Part shown: in pieces, positions 11,880-24,583 of the stretch | How positions within the stretch are numbered: the first letter of the stretch is position 1 | How the letters are laid out: every line of letters starts with the position of its first letter | Source of the DNA: Sciurus carolinensis | Lineage: Eukaryota > Chordata > Mammalia > Rodentia > Sciuridae | Direction of reading: 5' to 3' | NCBI RefSeq assembly: GCF_902686445.1 | Contig: NC_062227.1 | Location: 17,559,678 to 17,623,677, forward strand | DNA: 64,000 nucleotides | Made by a program: the position numbers and the translations under genes | The notes under the pieces: generated by a model | What the model was told of the DNA's origin: nothing | Database searches by the model: none | What the model saw: only the letters and a program-made list of their open reading frames with translations

Positions 11880-14800
11880 GCAATGAGAACACTGAGGCCC
11901 CAAGAGCTAAACCATGGGCAGCAGGTCTCAGCCTCATGAAGAGTTCAGCCATTCAGGACGGGCAATCTGAGTCCAGAAGTAGCACCATCCACACAGAAAG
12001 GCCGTCCCGCAGGCCCTGGCAGCTCAGAACTCAAGCCCATTCTGGGGAACCCGGGGAGGCTTCCTGGAGGAGACAGGAGGAGCTGAGTGTGGCACCTGGA
12101 GATGAAATCTAAGGCAGGCCAAGGGCCATTGTGCTGGATGGGACTCAGGGGAAGCCAGAATCAGGACATCTGGCCATGAAACTCTGGGTCCTGCAGGAAG
12201 CTGTTCTGAAAGCATGACAGGTACCCGGGGATCAGGGTCTCATGCAGGTATTTTTAACCCACTGTGTGCGGGAGCCCTGTCTGTGCTTCCTCATGTTGCT
12301 CACTGTCATGCAAGGGGACAGTTTTGACAGTGTGTGGCATGAGCTTGATGGGAAAACACAGAATGCAGGCCCCTGAGATGGAACCCCAGACCCAGCTTGT
12401 AGCCAGGGCCTGGGGTGAGCAGGAGCAAAGCAGGGATGGAGAGGGGCACTGGCCAAGGATTCAGCATGTGTGATGCTGGGGGTGGGGAGGCTGGAGCTGA
12501 GAGGCCAGGTGGGGAGGGAGGCAGACAGACCCTGAAAGCAGATGCATAGCAGCTCGTGCCTGGAGAGAGACGTGCCAGTGCTTTGGGAATATGTCAGAAA
12601 TGCCCAAATGGGGCATCTGGGGCACGGGTGGCAGAGAGGGCTTCTGTCAAGATGGAAGCTAGGCACTCACTGCTCTTCGGGTGCTTGCTGGTGCGGGACC
12701 CCATGCTCCATGCTTGGTACATCCCACCTCTGTCCTCCTCTTTCCTTCAGTCTTATGGGAGACTTCATGTGTCACCTCCACTTACAGATGAAGAAACCGG
12801 GGCTCTAAGAGCCAAAATCACTGTTGCTCTGACTTCAGAGTGAAAATTCTCAGTCACTTCAAAATGCAGAGGCCCTCCCCGCTCTCCAGACTCTCCTTGC
12901 CTGGTGGGGTGGCAGGAGGCTGAGACAGAATCCTCCCTCCCCAGGTTTAGTGGAAGCGCCCCCACCCTTCCCATGGCCTCAGCCTGTCCTACTCTCCCAG
13001 CCTCACCCATCAGCAAGGTTCAAGCCCAGCTTTGCCATCCAACTCCTAAGCACCCTGCAGAGCCCTGCTGAGATGGTGCCTCCCTTGGAAGCTTTCTAGG
13101 TGAAACTGCACTTCATCCTGGGTCATTTCCTCCTGCATCAGGGCGTTGTGTGCTGGGACAATTTTGCCATCTGGCTACATCACCACATGGTGTTAAGGGA
13201 ACTGTCAAAGGCAGTTCCTTTGAGTGAGAGGAAGCAAGAGTGGGGAGGAGCTGGGCCCACTCACATCAATCTGCTCTCCCGGACAGTAATCTGCTACCAA
13301 GACCCCTGCCCACAAGTCCAGCAAAGGTTGTCATGACCTGGTCACCTCCACCCAGTCCCTCCTCACAGACCCCCACCTTTCAGTGCTGTGACATTGTGAC
13401 CAAGCACCTAACCCGCATGTGAGCCCTAGCAGAGATCAGGTCTGCTCCTTTCTTGTCTCAGATGGCCGTGGGGGGCTGCCATCAGCACAGATGGAGCCCC
13501 TTCCTCCAGTTCGTCACCCCACTTCCAGAGTTTCACCCTGGAGAGATCATCAGAAGCATGGAGGCCTTTGTACCTGCTGAGGTTGTGCTGCAGGGCTGTT
13601 GACCACAGGGAAAGGCCAAGGCCAAGGCCGTGAGACACTCCTGGTGAGGCACGATAATTCTGGTGGGGTGCCAGAGGGTCAGGGTGGCTCCACAGACCAG
13701 GATGCTGAGGAAGGGACTTCTGCTGGCCCGAGGAAAGGCAGCAAGGATGGGTGGCGGGGGTGCGACCACCAGGCGAGCACGCTGTGCACTCGTGGCAGCA
13801 GCAGATGGGCAGGAAGGGTGCCCCTGAGGAGGGACACAGCATTAGCACCTGGAGGAGGAACACGTCTTCCGAACGGGACAGTGGCCTGGGCAGGGGCATG
13901 CCCCTGCTGTGGTGCAGGTTCAAGGACCCAACAGGACTTGGCATCCTCTTCCCCAGCCATGCAGCCCTGGTGTCCAGCACCAGCCCCTTCCAGGATCGAG
14001 CGGCCTTTATGCGTCCAGAGTGGCACATCATAGTTTCAGAAGTTTTTTGCTGATGGCACCGCTTGGAGTCTCCCTGTTAGCACGTCAGGTCTGCTCTCAG
14101 CAGTTCTTGTCCTGCTCCTAAGACTAACCTCACTGCAGCGTGTTCAGGAAATTGATTGTGGACCACGCACCACCCTGAGCCCCACCCAGCAGGCACAGTG
14201 CACATCTTCCCCATCCATCTGCCTCCCTTGGGGGCAGGAAATAGTGTTACCACCTCACAGATGGGAGACAGCAACCAGAGAGTGTAGGTGACTTGCTGAG
14301 GTCTCCCCGCTGGTTAAGTGAGAACCTGGCCAGCCTGTGTTCCTCTGCTCAGGAAGCGAGGTCCCCTGTCCATGGGTTGCAGCTGGCTTCTGGCCCTTCC
14401 ACCTTGAGTTCAGTTCCTTGGGCTTCTGCGTCCTTTAGGGGACTTTACTGTGGAAAATAGAGGCAGCATCGTGGGCCTGGTCACTTGGCATGCCTGCTGT
14501 CACATACAAACCAAACAGGCTGAATGCTGACCCAACCCAGAAGCAAAGACCCAGAGGCCTCTGCAGGGAAAGGAGAGGGAGGAAGCAGGAGCTGCGAAGG
14601 TGTGGACCAGGAGCCTGGGACAATTGCAGTTTGCTGCCTGAAATTGACATAAAGTCCCTGAATGACCTTTTTCCACCCAAGCCTGAGCCACCACCTTGAC
14701 TTCTCAATATAACCAAACAGCAGCTTCAGTCCAAAGAGTTTATATATCAAAGTATGAAAGCTTCAGTGAATTTGATTTTTAATGTCCCCTAACCTCTGCA

Positions 14801-15932
14801 CGGCGTAGGGTGTTCTCTGCCATTCGCAGAGGACTGTGCCCTCAGGTGAGTGAACACTGCTGTCCTCTCTTCCTCTCCAGCCTCCTGTGCCTGCAGCCCA
14901 GCCCCCTCCATCTGGGGAACTGTGGAGAAGTGCTGATGTGGTTTCTGGGTTCTCAGTACTCCCTGGGGCTTCTTTGTGCCTTTCTGAACAAGTTGTGCTA
15001 ATGTTGACTTCCCTGTGGGAGAAACAGCCCAAGTTTTTGGAAAACACTCGGTTTGACAAAAACAACCAGCAGCCTGCAGTGGTGTCAGGAGGGGCAGGCA
15101 GGGACAGGGGTGTCCCTGGGAAGCAGCCTCCCAAGTGAGTGCACAGCAAATCCCCCTACAGCTGCTTCTTGGGGGAGACGCCATCTCAGCTGCTGCATCT
15201 TGGAGTGGTTGCATCCCCTCAGGGAGGACCTCACACCACCCCCAAGTCCTGGGGCCCCCTTCTAGGGACAAGGCATCTTCCTGGCAGAATTGTCTGAGTG
15301 TGGCCGGTTGGTTTTTGTGTTTTCAACCAGTGTCCCCATGGTCGCTGCAGCTTCTCTCCAGCATCCCAGGTGTCCCTGCCATGCTCAGAGCCAGTGGGCT
15401 GTGGAACAGCAGCATGTCCCACTCGTGAAGAGTCGCTCATTTGTATCTCACTTTTGAGTTATTATCAAGCTGCCGCTTGTGAGTGTTTTGACAGCAGCTG
15501 TCAGCAAGGTGTAAGCTTCTACCATTGCCTCCGACTGGCTGAAGACCCTTGTGGCAGCCTGCGGAATAACGGCCAGGCCCAGCCCACCCTGTCCGGGAGG
15601 CACGGGGATGCGCAGGGTGAGGGGAAGAGAAGAGAGCCCTCCGGATCCCCAGCCCCCAGCCCCGGTATCATTATCGATTTTCTGACTACTGCTAGAGAAG
15701 GCAACCATAGAAGACCGGGATGGTGTCTTGTGTTTTATTTAATTTATTTTATTTGAGGTTCTGGGCAGCCAGGGAGGTAGGAGGAGAGAGGATCCATCCA
15801 AACAACCATTTAGGCTTGTCAGAGTTCATTTACTGAATTAGCAAGGTGACCTGCTCACGGCTACTGGTTGTGTAGCTGCAGCCCCCAGGGCAGGTGCGGG
15901 GCGCTGGAGAAGGAGCTCAGATGTAGGAGCTG
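11880..15932. other. GC-rich non-coding stretch
   Basis: No gene recognised. It contains the right half of a split MIR (11880-11910), a MIR-like piece near 12780-12830 and a MIR at 14240-14335. Overlapping frames on both strands between 13426 and 14053 look like composition noise. Confidence 0.5.
14240..14335 (-). mobile_element. MIR SINE fragment
   Basis: Reversed MIR: TTACCACCTCACAGATGGGA, GTGTAGGTGACTTGCTGAGG, then GCTGGTTAAGTGAGAACC. Confidence 0.55.
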
Positions 15933-16199
15933 GGTGCTCGGATCAGTGGTGCACTGGTGGGGCCTGGTGCCCTCATCGGTGGTGCAGGCCCTGGGAGCAG
16001 GGTGTTCTCATCGGTGGCGCAGGCCCCAGGAGCCAGGTGCCCTCATTGGTGGTACAGGCCCCAGGAGCTGGGTGCCCTCATCAGTGATGCAGGCCCCGGG
16101 GGAGCCGGGTGCCCTCATTGGTGGTGCAGACCCTGGGGGAGCCGGGTGCCCTCATCAGTGGTGCAGGCCCTGGGAGCCTGGTGCCCTCATCAGTGATGG
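15933..16199 (+). repeat. Minisatellite, eight units of 33-37 bases
   Basis: Units begin GGTGC(or T)NCTCATC and contain GGTGGTGCAGGCCC. They start at 15933, 15966, 16001, 16036, 16071, 16108, 16145 and 16180. Units differ by point changes and by two bases (CCGGGGGAGCC versus CCAGGAGC), so the array is old enough to have diverged. It lies over a plus-strand frame (15868-16347) whose protein simply mirrors the repeat. Confidence 0.92.
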
Positions 16200-17299
16200 C
16201 CCCTCCCTCTCTCCCTCCTCCCCTCCTCTCTCTCTCCCCCTCTGCCTAATTACAGTGCAGCAGGAGCCCATGTTCCCCTCCTTCCTTGAAGATCCATCTC
16301 TATTCATAGTATCAGCCGTTACCCATGCGTTTTTCCAGATGCTGTGAATCTGGGCAGGGGCCTGAAGAAGGCTGGGAATCGCTGCCTTTCACCTAAGCAC
16401 TTGAAATTCCTTGTTTGTTTGGTTGGTTTTGTTTTGTTTTGAAGTATGAAAAATCTCAGTGTCACCAGAGGCAGCTGTTTGGTGACAGGGGAAGCAGGCA
16501 CACTCTGCCTTACATGGAGGGCCCCTAGGGTGCTCCCAAATGCACAGCGCTGCTGGAGAATGTCATCATCATGCCCATAGGAGAGAGGCCACGTGTTGCT
16601 CTCGTTTCCACCCAGAAATTCCCAGAGCAGCTCAGCCTTCCACCATGGGTCTGACTCTCCCTCCTGTGTTGCAGATGGGGCCTGGATCTTCCTTGCCTGT
16701 CAGTACCAGAGAGCTGAAGAGGGCAGTGGTCTCGGGACACAGCAGTCAAACAGGGACCCTTGTCTTGTCAGGGCACACACGGCGATGGTCTAGAGTCACA
16801 TAGGGTTGTCAGGACGTGGGGTGCTGCCTGCCTTTAGGGTGAATGTCCCTCGAAGTACAGGACAGCTGAGGTTGAACCTCAGATATGTGAGAAGGGGCCT
16901 AGTCAGTGACGGAGGCAGCAGTGAGCTCAGAGGCTCCAGTGTCCTAAGCGGGGTGCCGATGCATGAGCAGGAGCCTCAGGGCATCTCACAGGGGAGGCTG
17001 CTGCCCAGTAAATCCAGTAGTAGTCCTGGTCATTGCGGTCACCAAAAATGGCCCCACAGATCCCTCAGGTAGTGCCTCCCAGGAAGATCATTCCACTGTT
17101 TATTTCTTTTTCCAGGATGACCCTGTGCCAAATGCCTTGCTAAGTTCCCACGAATCCCTTTTGATATTTAAGTGACAGTTCCACCAGGTGGAAGTTTGCC
17201 TCCACTTAGAGGCAGGGCAGAGAAGAGGAGCTTACAGATGTGCTGCTCCTTCAGCTGAAGAAGGGGAAGGTGGAGTCCCTACTGGTCACAGATCCACCA

Positions 17300-17345
17300 G
17301 AACCTCAGTTTCCTTATCTGGTGAATGGGGCGTTGATACCTGTGT
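17300..17345 (+). mobile_element. MIR SINE fragment
   Basis: AACCTCAGTTTCCTTATCTG followed by GTGAATGGGG is the forward MIR 3' half. Confidence 0.6.
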
Positions 17346-17789
17346 GCCCACTCCACATGCGTCTCTTGAAATTCTTTGCACATGAGGGACCTTTGAAAAG
17401 ATGAGGCGTCAGCAGGAGGAAATCATGACAGTATCATACCTGGAAGAACTTAAACCCACAGGCATGGTGAAAAGCTTGGCAGCCACCGGGACAGGACATG
17501 GTAGATCAAGGTTTAAAGCCTGGCTGGGTTTGGGCTACAGTAGTGATGCACAGCAGAGGCAGATATGCTTGGACTGACACAGTGCTACTGCTTCAGGATG
17601 CTACTTGTCATGTTGTTGAGCAGACTGGTTATATAATGTCATTTCAAACAAACTTCTTTAATTGTTAAGGTTTTACAGAGGCACCAGGTGTAATGGTAAA
17701 GGCCCCAACCCTGAATCTCAGTGCAGTACCCTTCTGTGTGCCCCACCAGCCTCCCAGCCTCCCTCGGAGCCTGATTGCGGATCCAGATG

Positions 17790-17870
17790 GCCTCAGGAAC
17801 TTTTAAAAACTTGGTGTCTGGGTGCCACCCAGATCAGCTAAATTAGAGCCCCTGTTGTTAGGTGTCCTTA
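17790..17870 (+). mobile_element. hAT-Charlie relic, MER5-like
   Basis: CTCAGGAACTTTTAAAAACT, TGGGTGCCACCCAGATCAGC, TAAATTAGAGCCCCTG in the order seen in MER5-type elements. Confidence 0.5.
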
Positions 17871-20787
17871 GGCACTCTGCACACAGCTGACCATGCGTTT
17901 GCTTTTGCAGCCAAAGGTGAGGCACCGCTCCCTGTAGGGCAGGTGTGAGGAGCCCACTTTGTAGGTAGAATGGTCTGTCTGTCCTGCTGAGCAGAACTGA
18001 GACAGAGGTGAACAAGTGGCCCGGGCTGTTCTAGTCAGTCTTTATTTTCAGGATGTGATGGAATGTTCTGTCATTTTCTGTGTCATGAAATGTTATTCTT
18101 AGGATTCTCCCCAGCCATTTAAAACCATAGGTCATTGTCACTGCTGGCCATACCTAAGCGGGGCGGTGCAGCACCAGCCGTGGTTGGTCTGGGTGAAGCA
18201 CCATTCTCTTTGAGTGCAGAGTCAGGATTCTCTGAGGAAACAGGCTATCTCCCTGAACCATACATGTTCCCATGCCAGTCACCTCTGTCCTTAGGGCCTT
18301 GTGGCCCTATGTGATGCTCGTTCCTCTCCACTCTGATCATTAAGGACATCCCAGCCGTCTGGACCTTCTGGCCATCAGTGCCCCTGAGTCGCCTCCTCCC
18401 TGTGCCTGGAACCATCTTTTCCTGATACAGATACGCTCCTGTTCTCCCCTTCCCAGGCTTCATGGTCTCTTCCCATGTCCCCTCCACAGTGAGGCCACCA
18501 GGTGAGATAGCACTCCTCACACAGTCTCCTGCTGTGGAAAACTGCACACTGCACTGACCTCCTGCTGGCCCTGAAGAAGAGTCTGAGGGCCCGGCTCCTC
18601 CTCTGTGAGCCTCCCTGGAGAGAAGTCTCCGCCTCCCATTTCTGTTCCCTCTACCCCTAGACCAGAGCTTGGCACATAGTAGGCACACATGGTAGGCACC
18701 CAGGAAGCATCGACAAAGAAGCAGAGGAGCACAACAGAGTCCCTCGCCTCAGGAGCTGGTGTCAAAGCCACCCCATGGGGCCTCTCCAGTGGCCCTGGGC
18801 CTCCATCAGAGGAGCATGGCAGTTGTGCCTGGCCTGAGACAAGGACAGATTTTTGGCAAAACAAGCAAATGTGCCAAGGCCTGGGGAACTGCCCCTGTGA
18901 GGAGCCATCGGTGTTGGGGAGAGTGAGGTGTTGGGGACAGCGAGGCCTCAGTGTGACTCTTCATGAGATGCTTTTTATTTTTAAAACCCCTGAACGACTC
19001 TGTGCATACCTGAATGTGCCCAGGTCTGTCCCTGGTTCAAATGGCAGAGCCAGGGGTGGTGACAGAACATTTGGTGGTAAATATTTTTTAAAACCCCCAA
19101 AAAGAGAAAAGTTGCAAAGAAAACTAAGAAACCATGTCTGACCCCAAATGCAACTGTCTTCCTGTTCTGGGTTTTCACCCACACATACTGTTTTCTTCTG
19201 AACCACAGAACCAAGACCTCCTATGTGGGGTAAAGTTGGTGCTTCTTCACCCCTAACTATTGAAGAATTAAAAAAAAAAAAAAAAGACTTTTTTCAACCC
19301 ACAGTTCCATCCTGAGAACCCAGCGGTTTCAATCCAGTATTATCATCTCACCTACAGACCTTCCTCAGAATTTTGCCCATTATCCAGAAAATGTCTTCTT
19401 TAGAGAACGAGAGGTGAATCCCTTGAGGTGTCTCCTCCTGTCTCTGCAGTACCCTTGCATTCTGGAAACCTCAGCTGGTATTTCTGTGTGTGTAGTGACC
19501 CTGACGCTCCTGAGAAGTGCTGGCCGCTGTCTCGTCCACAGTCTCCTGCTCTTGGTGGGTGGTGACTCTTGGGACACACGCTGGCTTGCCCGCTGCTGAT
19601 GGTGTCCTCTTCCATCTTCCCTTGAGCCGTGCAGGGCAGGTTTCTCCACAAAGATGCTGTCCCTCATTTTGCCATTAGGGACCCTCTTGGAGGGCACTTT
19701 GAGACCCTGGAGACCTCCCTGGCTTCCTGGGCCACTTCCTCATTGTGAGCATCCACTGCTGGTTCTTGCCCGAATCCTGCATCACCAGGCTGGCTGCCGA
19801 GGGCGATGGTCGTTCCAAGGTCCCCCTCACTGCAGAGTCACTGCTCTGCTCCCAGGAGGGACTGTTCTCCATGCCACACACCTGCGGCCTGGGCACTCAC
19901 GCATGCACACGCACACAGTATTTGTTTTCTTATTTCTCAGTGTGGACTCAAGATATCTTATTCAGCAGGTTATGAACCCTCATAGTGCATGTGTGTAGTG
20001 ACTGAAGTCCTCCTGTCTGGCCTGTGGGGCCTTTGAGGTCGAGCGTGTCTCCGGTTGGGCACCGTGATTGTCCTTTTGAAAGCACTTCCTTGAGTTCACT
20101 CTTCCAATTCGGAAGAGGCCTGCTGCCAGGGTGCTGGGTGCCGGGTCTCAGTGCCTGCATAGACCCAGTGGTGCCTGTGGCAGAACTGTCCTCCATGTGC
20201 TAGAATGTGTGCAACAACCCTGGCCTCTGTCCCCCGAATGTCACTGGCACCTCTTACTGAGTTCTGATGACCAAAAGCATGCCAGGTGTTCTGGGGGCTG
20301 GAGAGGGGATGGGGGCAGAATTGCCCTTGTTGAGAACCGGACCCTCTTCGCAGACAACCCCAGTGGATACAAGTCCCTATGTGCACATGTGTGCAGTGTG
20401 TGCATGTCTGTGGACAAACACAGGCAAACACACAGTGCCTGCTTCTCCGTGTTCAAGCCCTGAGTTCCGCTGCTTCCTCCAGCTGCAGCCCAGGGTTGCA
20501 CGGGGGCGGCCTGTGCCCCAGGTTTGTCATCCATTCCTGCGGGAGAGTCCTGTCCCCATGGCTCAGCCTGGCGAGCACACATCCTAGCTGCAGACTGGCT
20601 GCCACTGGCAGTGGACTTCTGGGTTCGCCTGCTTCCCTTCCGCCCCGCCTCTGTGAAAACATGAGCTACCGATGCAAAACACCAGGCTGCAGGTTCCACC
20701 AAGAGCAGTGACCTGTCTGTCCTCTTCACCATCATGACCCAGCACCATGCCGGCGCCTAGTAGGTGTGCAATAAAAATGAGTGCTGT

Positions 20788-21060
20788 GGCTCGGATCCGA
20801 TGTGTTCCCAAAGGTCCCTGTGTTAAGGCCTGGTCCCCAGGCCATGGCACAGCTAGGTGACGGGAACTCTAAGAGGCAGGCCCTCGTGGGAGGTCTTAGG
20901 CCGTGGTGGGGCGTGCCCTCCAAGGGGACCGTGGGACCCTGGTCTCTCTCCTCTGCCTCCCTGTGGGACGACTGGCTCTGTCCACCTCGTGTGTCACCCA
21001 AAAGCAATAGGTCTGCCCAGTCGCAGGCCAGAGCCTCCACAACCTTCAGCAGAGTCAGCC
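20788..21060 (+). mobile_element. Degenerate MaLR-type LTR fragment
   Basis: Second copy of the family at 2683-3014: GGATCCGATGTGTTCCCAAA, AAGGCCTGGTCCCCAGGCCA, then GGAGGTCTTAGGCC and GCCCTCCAAGGGGACCGTGG. The 3' third is poorly preserved. A (CTAGTAGGTGTGCAATAAAAA) MIR/L2-like tail lies just before it at 20755-20775. Confidence 0.5.
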
Positions 21061-21419
21061 TCCTTGCTGTGCAATGGCTTCCAGTGTCCATCACGGCAGC
21101 AGCCCCAGGCCTGCCTGTCCACCTGGTCATGCTCCGAGGTTGCTCTGCACTCTCTCTGAGCCCATGTGGTGTCTGAGAGCTCATGCCCTCCTGGAGAACC
21201 TTTGCGGGGCTCGCTTCCAGTCCTGCATCTCGTTCCCCCTCGTGTGGACTTGCATTCTCCCCATGCAAGGGAGAGGAGGGAGAGTTCTGGAGTAGCTGCT
21301 TTGGTGAGCACTGGCCAGGTGTACTCAGGATCCAGCTGGACCAGAGGCACCCAGAGTGGGTGACATGTGGGTTCCCACATCTGACCTATAGACAGCAGGA
21401 TGGCGTCCTGGGGAGGGCA

Positions 21420-21545
21420 GAGACTCAGACCAGACAGCCCTGGGTTCAAATCCCCGCTGAACCCTGTCGGGCACGGTCCTGGCTCTTATCCACCTGGATG
21501 TGCTTTATCTCCTCGGGGGTGAAGTGGGAGCGCTGATGCCCGCCA
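21420..21545 (+). mobile_element. MIR SINE
   Basis: Forward MIR: CCAGACAGCCCTGGGTTCAA, ATCCCCGCTGAACC, then TCTCCTCGGGGGTGAAGTGG and GCGCTGATG in the right order. Confidence 0.65.
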
Positions 21546-24544
21546 GCCCCACTCAGTACCATCCTTGTGGTCGAGGACTTGAGGTCGGGATCAGGCAGGC
21601 TGTTTGGAGGGTGGCTCTGCCACTCTCCTGATCTTGACCTTGGGCAAACTTACACCTGCCTTGGGTATCTTTTGGGAGAGCCGAGAGGTGTGGCTTTGCC
21701 CAGGTGAGCCCTGGACAGTGAGGTGGTGAAATGGACCCCACAGACAAGGGGACCAGGTTCTGAGGGAGCCTTCTGCTCCCTCTCCTGTGGCAGCTCAGCT
21801 GGTTAGGCCTGGCTGGCTCCCCGCCCTGTGTGGCCCACTCTCCAGGGGGCACTGCCTGAGCTGGACAGCCACCCTGTCCTGCTTCCCACCAGGGCTGGCC
21901 ACTCCCTTCTAGGCTCACTCGGTCCAGAACACAAGGGTCATTTGGTCACATCCTGCCACCGTGGGTTGCTTCAGCAGCCTTGGTGCCTCCTCAAGGTCTC
22001 TGAGTTTCTGGGCAGCGTCTTCTTCAGCGAGGATGCCTCGCCTTTGGCATTTCTGACCCACAAAGTTCTCACTTGCTCTTCCTTCCCCTCCTTCCCTACC
22101 TCATATCCTTTTGCCTTTTCCAAAAAAATGTTTAGGCTTAACGTTTTTCAAGGACTTCATGTTCCATCTGACTCCCTGCCCAGTGACGAAGGGTGCTGCT
22201 TTGGTACAGTGTGTGGCCCCCCCAGGGGTCTCAGGCAAGAGTGCAATGGGTCTTGGACCCCCGTGTTGGGACCCTTAGTGTGGTCCCAGGGTGTCTCTAG
22301 GGAGGTGGGGGTGTCTGAGGTTCCTCCAGGGAGCTGCATTGACAGGAGGCACATGCTTTTCCTGAGATGTCAGAGGGTTGGGGGCCTGGCCAGAGTCCCA
22401 GGGGCCCCAGGTACCCCGACATGCTCCTGGTACCCATCCAGCATCAGATCTCCCCTCCCCGCTGCCTCCACAGTTCCCAGCCCAGTGCCTTCTCATCCCT
22501 GGGGTGCTGATCAGCCACTGTAGACCTTCGTCCTGAGACTCCTTCTAGATGCACCTGGAGCTCCTTTAGAAGGCGCCAGTTCTTTACCTCTGAGGAGGAA
22601 GAGTGCTGCCGGACAAGAGTTAGCAGGAATTGGGGTGCTCTGCTGTCTGCCCGTCCTGCACCACTGTGGAGTGGCCAGGTCCTTCGTGCTCAGTGACGTG
22701 CTCCACGTCAGGGCCCCAGGGTCAGGTTTCAGATGGAAACTATGAACATCAGGTGGGCATGGAGAGCCGGGCACATCTTGGGGGCCCCTGGAGGAGGCTC
22801 GTGCTGGCTGCTCCTGCCACCTGATAGCCCTGTTCCCTGAGATGGGAGAGCGGGTTCCCCAGTGGATCTGAGATGTGGCTCCCAGAGGACAGAGGCCACT
22901 GGGAGTCTGTGCCAGGCCAGTCGGGGCCTGGAGGGTTCTGAGATGGACGCTCAAGTGGGAGGGCCCAGCTGCTCGGAGCAACACAGGACATGCCAGCCAC
23001 ATGCCTCCCAGCAGATAGCATGGCCACACATGGTGCTGCACAGGACTGTGGGCCTCTCAAGGAGCCAGTCCACCTCCACACCCCCAGGAGCTGGTGGGGC
23101 AGAGTCACAGTGCCTGGTGGGGGACACGGGCTCTCCCCAGCCTGGAGAAGCCGCCGCCTCTCACCCAGGGCTCTGGGGTGGTGGCCAGGGTTCCCTTCTC
23201 CACCCACACCACCCTGAACTGTTTGAGCGGTGGGCACAGCATTTTCCCTCCTGTCTGTCTTCCTCCACGCAGGGCTGGGGTGGGGGACGCCAGCCACAGG
23301 CTCTCGCAGGCTGTCCCTTCAAGGAAAGGATCTGGGGGCCAGAGGAAGGCAGGTTTCCCAGTGGATGTCCCTGCGGCTTCTCTGATCCACCTGTTTCCCT
23401 CCCAGAGTCAGCAAGGCAGGCTTTCCCACCTGGGGCTCGCTCTTCCCGGTCCCTGACTGGGGACTCCTCTGGCCACGGGAACGTGATCATTTTCTTCTGG
23501 AGCTGGGGACATCAGGCCACACGATGCTCTTCCTCCCTTCCTGTGACAGAGCGTTCAGTTATTCCAAGGCAGCAAAGCTCTGGGGCTGAAGCACCACGAC
23601 GGCCATATCATGGCAACCGTCCCTGCCTGGACTTCAGTCACTCTCCCTGCCACTGTGGCCCTGGGGGACCTTGCTTGAGAGAAGTCACAATCGGGGCCAG
23701 GGATCTGGATAGGCACCCTCGGGAGCCCCTCCACCACCACAGGCCCATCACCGCCTCTGGGCACCAGCCTTGGGTGATGAAGCAGTTCAGGGCCAGGCGG
23801 TCAGCGTGTGATGGGGGTGCGCACGTGGATGGGCCCACAGCTGGCTGGCACGCACAGACCCAGTGACACTTGAGGAGGGCAGATGCTTTAGGAAGGGGCG
23901 AGGCAGAGTGGGCCATCTTTCTGCACTCCTGGATTTCACCCTCTTTTGTTCATTTCTTGGACTCCTGAGCCCACAGCAGGGTCCCAGGGGATGTGTTGGT
24001 GGCCCTCCTGTCACAGCACTGGCATACAAGTGAGGACAGGAACATAGTCACAGGGTGCAGGCTCATTGCGGGGTCGCTGGGCCATGCCAGGTAGGGAGGG
24101 TGACCCAGGACGCACCTTTGACCGGACACCTGCAGAGGACAGGTGGGGGACCATGTTGGTGGCCATCCCTGGGTGAGCGTGGCTGCAGTCACTGTGCCCT
24201 CCTGCTCTCCTGGGCACGGGGCCTTGTGAGGACAACCTCAGGCAGCAGGGTGCTCCCAGCAAGGGCGCAGAGGAGCTGCCCACTTGTCAGGACCTCGGCT
24301 GGGGCGCCAGACACTCAGGTGGGTGGAATCCGTATGGGTGTGAGCAGGGCGAGCCTCGGAGATGCACCCAGGCACCCAGAGGCCAGCAGCCACAGGGTTC
24401 ATGCAGCATCTGCCCTCCCTGTGGGACTCTTGTTCTCCATCAGACGGCCATTCTTAGTCGGACCTCTTGTACTTTATCTGGTAGACTTTGTCACTATCCG
24501 AGGGACCTGAGGGAGGGGCTGGGGGCAGTGGGGTGGGTGTCAGA

Positions 24545-24583
24545 GCTGCCATCATCACAGAGGCGCTGTCATCATCACAGAGA
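24545..24583. repeat. 20-base tandem duplication
   Basis: CATCATCACAGAG recurs at 24550 and 24570 with GGCGCTGT between. Confidence 0.7.

Larger units (their letters stand above)
16200..20787. other. Non-coding stretch, mixed composition
   Basis: No gene recognised. It contains a CT-rich run at 16200-16250, TTTTG repeats at 16410-16440, a MIR fragment at 17300, a MER5-like relic at 17790, L2-like text near 18270-18470 and an A-run at 19269-19285. Confidence 0.5.

Noticed and set aside
15868..16347. 159-codon repeat-containing protein
   Set aside because: Its repeat is only the translated minisatellite, and no flanking coding signal exists.
22862..23866. 334-codon plus-strand frame as a gene
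   Set aside because: GC-rich context with equally long frames overlapping on both strands, no domain, low-complexity residue mix and no splice or promoter context.
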